Below, piece by piece: positions 55,816-64,000 of a stretch of 64,000 bases of DNA; position 1 is the stretch's first letter; each line of letters starts with the position of its first letter. Source of the stretch: CALHRB01 sp964473465 (GTDB lineage Bacteria; Bacteroidota; Ignavibacteria; Kapaibacteriales; UBA2268); the NCBI GenBank assembly GCA_964473465.1, contig CAYYPE010000003.1, positions 124,001-188,000 of the forward strand, given 5' to 3'. The position numbers and the translations under genes are program-made. The notes beneath the pieces were generated by a model. It did no database searches, had not been told where the DNA came from, and was given only the letters and a program-made list of their open reading frames with translations.

Positions 55816-56475
55816 TTATTGCAAATAAATATAGGGTAGGTTAATCCAGTTAAAATAAAGACCTAATAACCAGAGAGTAATCCCCACACTGAATGGGATC
55901 GAAAAATTATCATCAATTTTGCAGGTTCCTGAATATACTTCTGCAAAGGCACCTATTATTGAGGCAACTATTCCTGCAATAAAAAACGAATAGGGAGTAG
56001 AGAATAAAATCCCAATTATGAAAACCATAATTACTGCAGAAATGATAAAGGCAATTGTTCCCTCGAAACTTTTGTTAAGAAATTTTGTTCTTCCAAATTT
56101 TCTTCCCACTATTGCAGAGGAGATATCAGAAACAACCAGAATAGAAAGGGCAGTAACGGCAATTAGTTTTGGAAAAATCAGGATACTCAAAAAAGCAGAA
56201 ATTAAAACCCACGTTGCACCAGTCAAAATCAGCCCTTTTTGGGTTTCATGAGGTCGCAGCATTTTTCCAAAGAATTTATTGATTATTCTTTTAACCTCAG
56301 AGTTTTCTTTGTAGAGCAAATCTAATATAAAAGAAATCAAAGTTAATGGTCCAAGAACAAACAAAAGTAAATCTCTGTTGAAAAAAAAATATGAAATTGG
56401 AATAGATAATGAAATAAGGTGTATGCCTTTTCGTAATAGTTCTTGTTCAAATGGTATTTCGTTTTGACAACTCAT
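55816..56475 (-). CDS. Polyprenol/dolichol kinase-like membrane protein
   Basis: A 219-residue protein with six or seven membrane helices in the CTP-dependent dolichol/phytol-kinase and CdsA-related superfamily. The signature SDISSAIVGRKFGRTKF followed by KSFEGTIAF matches this group, as does the N-terminal ELLRKGIHL. It probably phosphorylates a polyprenol or similar alcohol; a link to the lipid-phosphate users in this window (UbiA fusion, PNPT, DPM-like) is inference. It is divergent from ispE with 33 bases between starts. Confidence 0.78.
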   Translation of the reverse strand: MSCQNEIPFEQELLRKGIHLISLSIPISYFFFNRDLLLFVLGPLTLISFILDLLYKENSEVKRIINKFFGKMLRPHETQKGLILTGATWVLISAFLSILIFPKLIAVTALSILVVSDISSAIVGRKFGRTKFLNKSFEGTIAFIISAVIMVFIIGILFSTPYSFFIAGIVASIIGAFAEVYSGTCKIDDNFSIPFSVGITLWLLGLYFNWINLPYIYLQ

Positions 56476-56508
56476 TTCTTAACATTTATTAACCGAAATT
56501 TCACAAAT

Positions 56509-57363
56509 ATGAATTTAAGAAAAATTCTTTCACCAGCAAAAATAAATTTAGCACTTCAGGTTTTATCCAAAAGAATTGACGGCTATCATAATATAAATAC
56601 TATTTTTTTTAAGATTCCTTTTTTCGACGAATTAATTTTCCAGGAATCAAATAAAACCGAAATAATCTGTAATCCTGACTTTAACGTCTCTATGGAGGAT
56701 AATTTAATATTCAAAGCAATAGAACTTATCAAAAGAAAATTTAAAATAAATAAAAATGTTCGAATAATTTTGAATAAAAGAATTCCTACTGGTGGTGGAC
56801 TTGGTGGGGGAAGTTCAAATGCTGCTTCTACCTTGCAATTCTTGAATCAATATTGGAACTTAAACTTAGATAAAAGAATTTTAATTGAAATTGGTTTAGA
56901 GCTTGGTTCTGATGTCCCTTTCTTTTTATTTGGACATAATGCTGCGGTTGGAAAGGGTAGAGGAGAAATTTTGACAGCTTTACAATTGAACCTTGAATGT
57001 TATTTATTGCTTCTAACATCTAATATTCACATATCAACCAAAGAAGCATACTCGGGTCTGAAATTAAAGGATGGTATAGTGGAAAGAGATTTCAGCAAGA
57101 TGTTGAAAGAAGGATTTCATTTCAAAGAAATTTTTTTTAATGATTTTGAAGAAACTATCTTTCAAAAATATCCGGTATTGGGAGAGATAAAAAAAATGTT
57201 TTATGATAATATGGCTGAATATGCCGGATTGAGCGGTAGCGGTTCAACGATGTTCGGCTTATTCAGAGAATTTAGCAAGATTGAAACAGCAATTTCATCC
57301 CTTGACATTCTAATTAAAAAAAATGATGGATTATCACTTAACACTTATACATTTCAAGTTTAA
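56509..57363 (+). CDS. ispE: 4-diphosphocytidyl-2-C-methyl-D-erythritol kinase
   Basis: A GHMP kinase of the MEP isoprenoid pathway. The 284-residue protein starts at ATG 56509 (MNLRKILSPAKINLALQVL); a longer frame back to 56443 would run into the divergent gene and is not conserved-looking. The ATP-binding motif PTGGGLGGGSSNAAS and the C-terminal GLSGSGSTMFG are both complete. It indicates isoprenoid synthesis by the MEP route. Confidence 0.94.
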   Translation: MNLRKILSPAKINLALQVLSKRIDGYHNINTIFFKIPFFDELIFQESNKTEIICNPDFNVSMEDNLIFKAIELIKRKFKINKNVRIILNKRIPTGGGLGGGSSNAASTLQFLNQYWNLNLDKRILIEIGLELGSDVPFFLFGHNAAVGKGRGEILTALQLNLECYLLLLTSNIHISTKEAYSGLKLKDGIVERDFSKMLKEGFHFKEIFFNDFEETIFQKYPVLGEIKKMFYDNMAEYAGLSGSGSTMFGLFREFSKIETAISSLDILIKKNDGLSLNTYTFQV

Positions 57364-57449
57364 AATTCTTTGAAATACAAATCTTATATAATGTTAGAAT
57401 TGTCTAATATTTTTTTGTAATTTTATAATTTTTGATAATTGATTAAGAT

Positions 57450-58919
57450 ATGAATATTATTTTGGCTTCAGCTGAAGTAGCACCATTTGCCAAAAGAGGT
57501 GGTTTAGGCGATATTGCCCAATTTCTTCCTGTTGACTGGGAAAAATTTGGGCAAAACTCTATTGTGATTATGCCAAAATATCGTGATATAAATGTGGATT
57601 TTTACGGATTTAAGCCAACTTATCGTGTGTTGTATGTTCCATTAGGGAATTGGACTGAATTTGCTCATTTATGGGAAGGAAGACTTCCTGATACAAACGT
57701 TCCAGTCTATCTGGTAGAAAATGATGATTATTATAATCGAGATGGTATATATGGCAATCCAGATGAATTTCCTGATAATGACAGACGTTTTATTTTTTTT
57801 AGCAGAGCGGTTTTCGAAGCAGCAAAATCATTAAATTTCAAACCAGATATTATTCATGCCCATGACTATCATACAGCTTTTACAATGGCTTTTTTGAAAT
57901 CTCATTACAGATATGATCCGCTTTTCAATCAAACAGCCGGTGTATATACTATACATAATTTAGCATATCAGGGTTGGTTTGACCCTGATAGAGCAATGTT
58001 TTTTTCTACCTTTGGCATTAAAGAATTCTATCCGGGCTGTTGGTTTGAGCACTATGGCAAAGTAAATGCAATGAAGACAGGTATTATGTTTGCTGATAAG
58101 ATAACAACTGTAAGCCCAACTTATGCTAATGAAATTCGAACGGACTATTATAGTGAAGGTCTCCAATCTGTGTTAAACCTAAGAGGAGCAGATCTTATTG
58201 GTGTCCTGAACGGGGTTTTGTATTCAGAATGGAACCCTGCCATTGATGAACATATAAACCATAAGTATGATTCGAATTCATTGGTATTAAAATCAAAGAA
58301 CAAATTTGATTTCCTGAAGCAGCACAACATTGGCGACAGTGATAATCCTGATATGCCTCTTATCGGTATGATTAGCAGACTTACCGAGCAAAAAGGACTG
58401 GATTTGTTAATTGATAAACTGGAGTATTATCTTGACAATCATATCTTAAGATTTGTTCTTCTTGGTTCAGGGGAAGCCAGATATGCTGATTTTTTTAAGT
58501 ATATTCAGTGGAAATATCCCGGCAAAGCACTAATACATTTAGGTTATAATAATACTTTATCTCATCAGATCATTGCCGCATGTGATTATCTGGTTTTACC
58601 TTCGAGATTTGAGCCATGCGGGATGACTCAAATGTTTGCTCTAAAATATGGAACCATTCCAATAGTCAGACAAACTGGCGGCTTGGCAGATACTGTTTTT
58701 GAATACATTCCTGCTACGGGCACAGGTAATGGTTTTACTTTTTGGCAATATAATTCAGATGATTTTGCTTATGCAATAAGGAGGGCACTATCAATTTATC
58801 ATCAAGAACCACATTGGACTATAATCCGCAAGAATGCTATGGCTTGTGATTATTCATCCAGTCGTTCGGCTCTTGAATACTTAAAGGTATTTACTTGGGC
58901 TTTGGAAAAGGTTAGATAA
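57450..58919 (+). CDS. glgA: Glycogen (starch) synthase, GT5 family
   Basis: Extends alpha-1,4-glucan from ADP- or UDP-glucose. The 489-residue protein has the N-terminal AEVAPFAKRGGLGDI (donor-binding K-x-G-G-L), HAHDYHTAF, YTIHNLAYQG, and the C-terminal FEPCGMTQMFALKYGTIPIV with TGGLADTV. The length is normal. It lies 86 bases after ispE and is likely a separate unit. No other glycogen gene is in the window. Confidence 0.95.
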   Translation: MNIILASAEVAPFAKRGGLGDIAQFLPVDWEKFGQNSIVIMPKYRDINVDFYGFKPTYRVLYVPLGNWTEFAHLWEGRLPDTNVPVYLVENDDYYNRDGIYGNPDEFPDNDRRFIFFSRAVFEAAKSLNFKPDIIHAHDYHTAFTMAFLKSHYRYDPLFNQTAGVYTIHNLAYQGWFDPDRAMFFSTFGIKEFYPGCWFEHYGKVNAMKTGIMFADKITTVSPTYANEIRTDYYSEGLQSVLNLRGADLIGVLNGVLYSEWNPAIDEHINHKYDSNSLVLKSKNKFDFLKQHNIGDSDNPDMPLIGMISRLTEQKGLDLLIDKLEYYLDNHILRFVLLGSGEARYADFFKYIQWKYPGKALIHLGYNNTLSHQIIAACDYLVLPSRFEPCGMTQMFALKYGTIPIVRQTGGLADTVFEYIPATGTGNGFTFWQYNSDDFAYAIRRALSIYHQEPHWTIIRKNAMACDYSSSRSALEYLKVFTWALEKVR

Positions 58920-58996
58920 ATATTCTTATTTAGCAATATTTTTTTTATTTTAACGTTTTTTAAAACAAAATTTTATTACAATTTATAGGAGAAAAA

Positions 58997-59365
58997 ATGG
59001 AACATTTAACAAAAAAGACTTTTTTGGAAAAAATCTTTGATTACGAAAATAAAACTCAATGGGAATTTCAGGGAGATAAGCCTTGCATAATTGATTTTTA
59101 TGCTGATTGGTGCGGTCCATGCAAAATGGTTGCTCCAATTATGGAAGAACTATCTCATGAATATGAAGGACTTGTTGATATATATAAAATTGATACAGAG
59201 GTCGAACAAGAACTTGCTTCTGTTTTTGGGATTAGAAGCATTCCATCTGTTCTTTTCATACCAGTTAAAGATCAACCTAAAATGGCAGTGGGTGCTATGC
59301 CAAAGGAAGGCTATCAGACTGCCATCAAAGATATATTTGGCATTAATCCACCGATAAAAAATTAA
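58997..59365 (+). CDS. Thioredoxin
   Basis: A 122-residue thioredoxin-fold protein with the active site WCGPC (Cys39 and Cys42), the cis-proline in RSIPSVLFI and no signal peptide, so it acts in the cytoplasm. The N-terminus is slightly longer than E. coli thioredoxin. A clear AGGAGA precedes the ATG. It is a single-gene unit followed by a hairpin. Confidence 0.94.
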   Translation: MEHLTKKTFLEKIFDYENKTQWEFQGDKPCIIDFYADWCGPCKMVAPIMEELSHEYEGLVDIYKIDTEVEQELASVFGIRSIPSVLFIPVKDQPKMAVGAMPKEGYQTAIKDIFGINPPIKN

Positions 59366-59371
59366 ATTTGC

Positions 59372-59401
59372 TAACCTGTCAAGCTATGTCTTGACAGGTT
59401 A
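59372..59401. other. Perfect 12-base-pair hairpin after the thioredoxin gene
   Basis: TAACCTGTCAAG, loop CTATGT, CTTGACAGGTTA: a 12-base-pair stem with a six-base loop starting seven bases past the thioredoxin stop. There is no T-run directly after it on the + strand, so it may be a mRNA-protecting 3' hairpin or a Rho-assisted stop rather than a classic terminator. Confidence 0.6.
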
Positions 59402-59502
59402 ACCTTCGTTTACAATTACTCTTCGTTTGAGAAGAAATCATGGTGGCTTATAAACCAGTTTTCTTAAACGTTATTTGCTATCATGCCTGATAGTATTTAC
59501 CC

Positions 59503-59526
59503 GATTTCAATGAAATCTGATTTTTT
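59503..59526 (+). terminator. Short hairpin with T-run between thioredoxin and kbl genes
   Basis: GATTTC, AAT, GAAATC, then TGA and six T: a small stem followed by a U-tract, in the convergent gap. The stem of six pairs is weak; it would end transcription from the thioredoxin side and runs into the kbl stop codon. Confidence 0.45.
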
Positions 59527-60769
59527 AGATCATATTCAATTCTTTTCCTACTTTGATAAATGCAGAAATTGCTTTATCAATCATTTCGGTAGAGTGTCCG
59601 GCTGAAAGTTGAACTCTAATTCTGTCTTTTCCTCTTGGAACTACTGGGAAAGAAAAAGCAATCACATAAATTCCTTCATCAAGCATTTTGTTGGCGAAAT
59701 CAACAGCTAATTGAGAGCAGTTAGGATATTTGCCGAACATAATTGGCACAATTGGGTGTTCGCCGGGTATTATGTCGAACCCAGCGGCAGTCATTTCAGA
59801 TCTGAATTTTTTTGTATTTCTTTCGAGTTTATCTCTTAGTTCTGTGCTTTCAGTCAGCAAGTCAATTACTTTTATTGTTGCTGCAACAGTTGAGGGAGGT
59901 ACACTATTAGAAAATAGATAAGGTCTTGCCTTGTTCCTAAGCCAGTCAATAATTTCTTTATGTCCAGAAATGCAACCACCGGAGGCTCCGCCGAGTGCCT
60001 TACCGAATGTAGTAGTAATAATATCAACCTTACCCATAACATTTTTAAGTTCATGGGTGCCTCTGCCGGTTTTTCCCATAAACCCTGAAGCATGGCTGTC
60101 GTCAACCATAACTAAAGCATCATATTTTTCGGCAAGAGCAACTATTTCATCTAATTTGCCGATATCACCATCCATTGAAAAGCAGCCATCTGTAGCAATC
60201 ATTTTGAAACGGCATCCCTTTTCATTTGCTTCTTTCAGGCATCTCTCCAATCCTTTGAGTTCCTTGCCAGTTGATGGATCAAGACCAATTTCATCACTCA
60301 TGTTTCCATGGCTGTAAATCCATCTTTGTGCTTTGCAAAGCCTGATTCCATCTATAATAGAGGCATGATTCAAAGCATCTGTTATTATTGCATCTTCTTC
60401 AGTCAGCAGGGGTTCAAAAACAGCTCCATTAGCATCAAAACATGAGGAAAACAAAATGGTATCTTCTGTGCCGAGAAATTTGCTTACTTTCTCTTCCAGA
60501 ATTTTATGTATGTCCTGCGTTCCACAGATAAAACGAACTGAAGACAGTCCATAACCTCTTCTGTCAATTCCTTCATGTGCCGCTCTTATTAATTCAGGAT
60601 GGGAAGATAAACCCAGATAGTTATTAGCACAAAAATTCAAGACTTTTTTTCCTTTGACGTAAATTTCAGCTCCCTGAGGGCTTTCTATTATTCTTTCGTG
60701 TTTGTATAATTTCTGCTCATTGAGTTTGATAAGTTCATTTTGTAAATATTCTTTCATTTTTCCGAACAT
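59525..60769 (-). CDS. kbl: Glycine C-acetyltransferase (2-amino-3-ketobutyrate CoA ligase)
   Basis: A PLP enzyme that joins or splits 2-amino-3-ketobutyrate with CoA to give glycine and acetyl-CoA, the second step of threonine breakdown. The 414-residue protein has NNYLGLSSHPE, SCFDANGAVFE, DDSHASGFMGKTGRG and the PLP-lysine motif TFGKALGGASGG. ATG 60769 follows AAGGAGA, so the extra N-terminal residues before MKEYLQNEL are probably real. Threonine dehydrogenase (tdh) is not next to it. Confidence 0.94.
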   Translation of the reverse strand: MFGKMKEYLQNELIKLNEQKLYKHERIIESPQGAEIYVKGKKVLNFCANNYLGLSSHPELIRAAHEGIDRRGYGLSSVRFICGTQDIHKILEEKVSKFLGTEDTILFSSCFDANGAVFEPLLTEEDAIITDALNHASIIDGIRLCKAQRWIYSHGNMSDEIGLDPSTGKELKGLERCLKEANEKGCRFKMIATDGCFSMDGDIGKLDEIVALAEKYDALVMVDDSHASGFMGKTGRGTHELKNVMGKVDIITTTFGKALGGASGGCISGHKEIIDWLRNKARPYLFSNSVPPSTVAATIKVIDLLTESTELRDKLERNTKKFRSEMTAAGFDIIPGEHPIVPIMFGKYPNCSQLAVDFANKMLDEGIYVIAFSFPVVPRGKDRIRVQLSAGHSTEMIDKAISAFIKVGKELNMI

Positions 60770-60830
60770 TGGTTCTCCTTAACATTTTGTAATTAAATAA
60801 TTCAAAATTAATTAATTTCGGCTACAAAGC

Positions 60831-60860
60831 AAAAAAAAGGGGGTAAGACATGCTTACCCC
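60831..60860 (-). terminator. Rho-independent terminator of the aldolase/NTF2-like unit
   Basis: On the - strand GGGGTAAG, loop CATGT, CTTACCCC, followed by C and eight T. An eight-base-pair G+C-containing stem with a U-tract, 16 bases after the stop of the NTF2-like gene. It is the clearest intrinsic terminator in the window. Confidence 0.88.
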
Positions 60861-60876
60861 AAGAAATGACAAAATT

Positions 60877-61230
60877 TTACTGGTAAAGTTGTGATGTGTC
60901 AACATAAACATCATAGGTTTTAATTAATTCGCCATCCCTCAGGAAAAGGTTACAAAACTTGACCGATAACTGTGTTTCATTGTGACGGGTGTATGTTACA
61001 ATTCCCCAGCTGATGACTTTATTATTTTCGATAACAAAATCCAATGGTGTATGTTGAATACCTTTTATGCTTTTAAAAAAGTGATCAACAAAAGTGGAAA
61101 TATTCTCTCTTCCGACAACAGCAGGAATATTTCCGAAGATAAATTCTCCGTCTCGAGAGATATAGTCAGCGAACGCATTAGCATCCATTTTATCTATGGT
61201 AGTGTAAAGATTTTTCAACCACTCCGGCAT
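60877..61230 (-). CDS. SnoaL/NTF2-like fold protein
   Basis: A 117-residue protein with the cone-like NTF2/SnoaL pattern: an N-terminal helix (MPEWLKNLYTTIDKMDANAFADYIS), then strands with GEFIFGNIPAVVGRENI and HTPLDFVIEN, ending TYDVYVD. Members range from isomerases to ketosteroid-like hydrolases; no catalytic residue set is clear. The ATG at 61230 follows GGGGAG by five bases and is preferred to an open frame reaching back into the aldolase gene. It lies 16 bases downstream of the aldolase and shares its terminator. Confidence 0.75.
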   Translation of the reverse strand: MPEWLKNLYTTIDKMDANAFADYISRDGEFIFGNIPAVVGRENISTFVDHFFKSIKGIQHTPLDFVIENNKVISWGIVTYTRHNETQLSVKFCNLFLRDGELIKTYDVYVDTSQLYQ

Positions 61231-61246
61231 TAAAGCTCCCCAAAAA

Positions 61247-62311
61247 TTAAACAATAGTGATTTCTTTGCAGAGGTAAACGTCCTGAATTGTGTTGAGCAA
61301 TTTGACTCCATCGGACATTGGTCTTTGGAAAGCTTTTCTTCCGGATATAAGACCCATTCCCGCTGCTCGTTTGTTTATAACGGCTGTAACAGTAGCATCC
61401 TGAAAATCATTATCGCCGGATGCACCCCCACTATTGATTAAACCTGCTTTGCCCATATAGCAATTTGCAACCTGATAACGGCATAAATCAATTGGATGGT
61501 CTGAGGTCAGCTCTGTATAGATTCTTTTATCCAATTTTCCATAACCAGACCCACCCATATTTAGGGCTGTATAACCACAGTTGTTTTCAGGAAGTTTTTG
61601 TTTAATAATGTCAGCCTGCAATGTAACTCCGAGATGATTAGCCTGACCAGTTAAATCAGCTGAAACATGATAATCTTTGTCTTTTTTGAACTCAGGATTT
61701 CGTAAATAACACCATAAAATGCAAGCCATACCAAGCTCATGGGCGTAAGAAAAAGCTTCAGCAATTTCAATAATCTGGCGAGAGGCTTCGTCCGAGCCGA
61801 AATAGATTGTTGCTCCAACAGCAGCAGCACCCATATCATAAGCCCTATCAATTGTCCCAAACAGGATTTGATCATATTTGTTGGGATAAGTTAGCAGTTC
61901 GTTATGATTGATTTTGACGATGAATGGAATTTTGTGTGCATATTTTCTGGCAACAATCCCAAGAACTCCAAAGGTTGAAGCAACAGCATTGCAACCCCCT
62001 TCGATTGCAAGTTTAACTATATTTTCAGGATCGAAATATATTGGATTTTTTGCAAAACTTGCACCACCAGAATGTTCCACGCCCTGATCTACCGGCAAAA
62101 TTGATAAATATCCTGTGCCTGCCAATCTTCCTGTGTTGTAAAGCCATTGTAAATTACCAAGCACCCTGTTGTTTCTGTCGGATTGTGCGAATACCTGATC
62201 AACGAAATCAGGCGATGGTAAAGTTAATTGCTCCTTTTTTATCTTGGGAGAATCAAAATTAAGCAGATAATCTGCTTTATCACCAAGAAGTTCTCGTATT
62301 TTCTCAATCAT
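61247..62311 (-). CDS. fbaB: Class I fructose-bisphosphate aldolase, DhnA/FbaB type
   Basis: A Schiff-base aldolase of glycolysis. The 354-residue protein has YLSILPVDQGVEHSGGASF near the N-terminus, PFIVKINHNE, GAAAVGATIYFGS, and the C-terminal phosphate-binding segment SGGASGDNDF with GLISGRKAFQRP. Length fits the long bacterial DhnA-type enzymes. ATG 62311 follows GAGGAG. A TAATTTTG box at 62365-62372 on the - strand is a possible promoter element with no clear TTTG partner. Confidence 0.93.
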   Translation of the reverse strand: MIEKIRELLGDKADYLLNFDSPKIKKEQLTLPSPDFVDQVFAQSDRNNRVLGNLQWLYNTGRLAGTGYLSILPVDQGVEHSGGASFAKNPIYFDPENIVKLAIEGGCNAVASTFGVLGIVARKYAHKIPFIVKINHNELLTYPNKYDQILFGTIDRAYDMGAAAVGATIYFGSDEASRQIIEIAEAFSYAHELGMACILWCYLRNPEFKKDKDYHVSADLTGQANHLGVTLQADIIKQKLPENNCGYTALNMGGSGYGKLDKRIYTELTSDHPIDLCRYQVANCYMGKAGLINSGGASGDNDFQDATVTAVINKRAAGMGLISGRKAFQRPMSDGVKLLNTIQDVYLCKEITIV

Positions 62312-62499
62312 TAGTATCTCCTCATAATTATTTTAGAAAAGTAAAATTGTTTAAAATATTATTACAAAATTATTAATTAAATGGGAAAGATAAAATTCGG
62401 GATTGAAAATTTAAAGTTTTTTAGTTTTTTTCTAAATGGTAAAGATTTTGCTATATTTTTGTTATATTATCAAATTATTTTTTAATTATTGGATTTGTT

Positions 62500-63414
62500 T
62501 TGAATCAAATATTTGCAAAGGCTTATATCGCAATATCAATATTGATGTTAATCAATGTGTTTAATTTACAATCTCAAACAGAAGCATTCAATACAGGTGA
62601 TATAAATTTGATAACCGGTTTTGGATTCAGATCTTCTGCAAGTTACTATGCAGCAAATGGAAATAACGTAATAGAGTTGATTGATACTAATCGAAAAGAA
62701 AATAATATTTATACTTTTGATTTAAAACATTACATTTTTGATTTAGGTTTCAGATATGCCCTGACTGATGAATTACAGCTTCAATTTGATATTCCTTTAA
62801 ATTATTCTACTTTGGATGAAATCTACCTTAAAGATACTAATGTTGCAAGCACATCTTATGGCAAAAGAACTATTAGAGCAGAATTATCATATTTTTTACC
62901 TGAAAATTATAAGCTTAAGCTTCTCTATCATTTACTCAGAGGTAAGATAAACACATTTCTAATCGCTGGAATAAACATTCCTCCGGGTTTCAAGAATGGC
63001 AAACAAAATGATGGTGAATTACAATATTTTTTCTCATATCAATTCCCTTTTGGTATAACTTCCAATTTAATATTAAACGGCGATTGGATAGAAGCATCAT
63101 TGTATTATTATATTAGAACTGGTGACTTTTCTGATGAATTGAAAATCCACCTTGAAGGAGGATTTTCATCCGTTCCAGACACTAAACTTGTTGGTATGGT
63201 AGATTATATCTTAAATGTTGAAAAAATTGACCCGAATGGAATTTTTAATATCCGACAAAATCCTTTCAACGAAAATTCTTTATATCTCGGAGCAGAATTT
63301 TTTATAAAGCTACATAAAAAAATTGAAACCTCCATTTCTTATAATGTTAGTGTTCTGGGCAAAAATTCCTGGAGTTTTGGAATTTTTGGTTTAAAGGCTA
63401 ATTTCTTGCTCTAA
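62500..63414 (+). CDS. Putative outer-membrane beta-barrel protein
   Basis: A 304-residue exported protein with a signal peptide ending near NLQSQ and a barrel-like pattern of amphipathic strands (DLGFRYALTDELQLQFDIPLN, then EFFIKLHKKIETSISYNVSV), similar to the transporter/phenol-degradation MetA-like barrel group. The function is unknown. The start is TTG 62500; no ATG is available before the hydrophobic core of the signal and the ribosome-binding site is weak. It is a single gene between the divergent aldolase and the RlpA-like gene. Confidence 0.7.
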   Translation: MNQIFAKAYIAISILMLINVFNLQSQTEAFNTGDINLITGFGFRSSASYYAANGNNVIELIDTNRKENNIYTFDLKHYIFDLGFRYALTDELQLQFDIPLNYSTLDEIYLKDTNVASTSYGKRTIRAELSYFLPENYKLKLLYHLLRGKINTFLIAGINIPPGFKNGKQNDGELQYFFSYQFPFGITSNLILNGDWIEASLYYYIRTGDFSDELKIHLEGGFSSVPDTKLVGMVDYILNVEKIDPNGIFNIRQNPFNENSLYLGAEFFIKLHKKIETSISYNVSVLGKNSWSFGIFGLKANFLL

Positions 63415-63543
63415 CTATAGATAATAATTCATATTAGCTAAAAATGAATTTATTTTAATTTTTTATTAATTGAAATTAATCAATAATAAACATATCTTGC
63501 ATGTCTTATAAAAATTTTAAGTTCAACTAAACAACAGGATTTT

Positions 63544-64000
63544 ATGATTGTATTGAAGAAGAGTATAAAAAAATACTATACAATGCTTGGTAAGAAAACA
63601 AAATTTCTGATATTACTTATCTTTTTGATTCAATTTTCTATATCAGATGGGACAAATTTATCTGCAAAAGACGAAAGTCTGGCTTTTCCGAAATTATCGT
63701 ATAATGACTCAGAAACATTATTTGATTTATCAAAATATTATTTTTATACTGAATCCGGAAAATCATCGTGGTATGGAAAGAAATTTCATAATCGTAAAAC
63801 AGCCAGCGGTGAAATATATAATATGTATGAATTTACTGCTGCACATAAATCTCTACCATTTGGAACTATCGTAAGGGTCAATAATTTAGAGAATGATAAA
63901 AGTTTTATCGTTAGAATCAACGACAGAGGTCCCTTTATTAAGTCCCGAATAATTGATTTATCCTATTCTTCGGCTCTTGAGACTAAATCAATGGGAACTC
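63544..64000 (+). CDS. RlpA-like septal ring lytic transglycosylase, cut by window end
   Basis: The first 152 codons of a gene that leaves the window. After a basic N-terminus and a hydrophobic signal segment comes a double-psi beta-barrel domain: GKSSWYGKKFHNRKTASGE, FTAAHKSLPFGTIVRV and INDRGPF with the key Asp, then RIIDLSYSSA. These are the RlpA/expansin-like motifs. No lipobox Cys is seen, and any SPOR domain would lie beyond the edge. ATG 63544 has AGGA four bases upstream. Confidence 0.87.
   Translation, partial: MIVLKKSIKKYYTMLGKKTKFLILLIFLIQFSISDGTNLSAKDESLAFPKLSYNDSETLFDLSKYYFYTESGKSSWYGKKFHNRKTASGEIYNMYEFTAAHKSLPFGTIVRVNNLENDKSFIVRINDRGPFIKSRIIDLSYSSALETKSMGT

Noticed and set aside
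56443..56508. Longer ispE start at 56443
   Set aside because: It would overlap the divergent kinase-like gene and add 22 residues before the conserved N-terminus; ATG 56509 fits the family.
59931..60317. 128-codon open frame on the + strand
   Set aside because: Antisense to conserved kbl sequence; the kbl reading has all catalytic motifs.
10..63990. tRNA genes, rRNA genes, CRISPR arrays, insertion sequences or phage genes
   Set aside because: I looked for cloverleaf-like stretches, regularly spaced repeats, transposase or integrase motifs and found none I could support.

Overview
The window is a strongly AT-rich, gene-dense bacterial chromosome segment with 52 protein genes, the first and last cut by the window edges. 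I saw no rRNA, tRNA, CRISPR array, insertion sequence or phage gene. The gene content points to the Bacteroidota/Chlorobiota (FCB) group, most likely a free-living aerobic Ignavibacteria- or Kapabacteria-like lineage. The reasons are an alternative complex III cluster joined to a caa3 oxidase, C-terminal domains like type IX secretion sorting domains, a TonB/beta-propeller vitamin B12 locus, OmpA-type and Wzi-like outer-membrane proteins, and one promoter of the Bacteroidota form TTTG-N19-TAnnTTTG. The taxonomic call is inference. TTG start codons are common (nine genes).

Layout. 1-2523: end of a nitrilase-family hydrolase, a secreted NlpC/P60 peptidase and a nucleotide-sugar epimerase. 2841-17959: one long respiratory operon on the + strand. 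It encodes alternative complex III (ActA, ActB, ActC, a fused ActD-ActE, ActF), a membrane cytochrome c, a SCO copper chaperone, cytochrome oxidase subunits I, III, IV and II (II carries cytochrome c), heme o synthase, and an unrecognised multi-span membrane cytochrome c. Together these would move electrons from menaquinol to oxygen. 18025-20777: a HAD-UbiA fusion and a DprE1-like oxidase, overlapping by 4 bases, which look like most of a polyprenyl-phospho-pentose pathway. 20781-28000: FtsK, PurH, UvrA.

28092-33736: a B12 uptake operon on the - strand with promoter, cobalamin riboswitch, secreted beta-propeller, BtuB-like TonB receptor, a secreted protein of unknown fold, and a beta-propeller lipoprotein. 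33744-39230: small membrane protein, FolC, EamA transporter, a tandem OmpA-domain protein and a small outer-membrane barrel protein. 39235-52599: a surface-polysaccharide region on the - strand with several glycosyltransferases, a NUDIX hydrolase, accA, a glycosyltransferase fused to a decayed sugar-phosphate transferase, an intact initiating sugar-phosphate transferase, Wzi-like and Wza-like export proteins, and RfbB. 52659-64000: NagZ-like glycosidase, thioesterase, threonine aldolase, polyprenol-kinase-like protein, IspE, glycogen synthase, thioredoxin, Kbl, an NTF2-like protein, class I aldolase, an outer-membrane protein and the start of an RlpA-like protein.

The items most worth a second look are the HAD-UbiA/DprE1 module (with alanine where mycobacterial DprE1 has the benzothiazinone-target cysteine), the B12 operon that uses two different surface-anchoring routes, the GT2/decayed-PNPT fusion, the ActD-ActE fusion, and the unassigned membrane cytochrome closing the respiratory operon.
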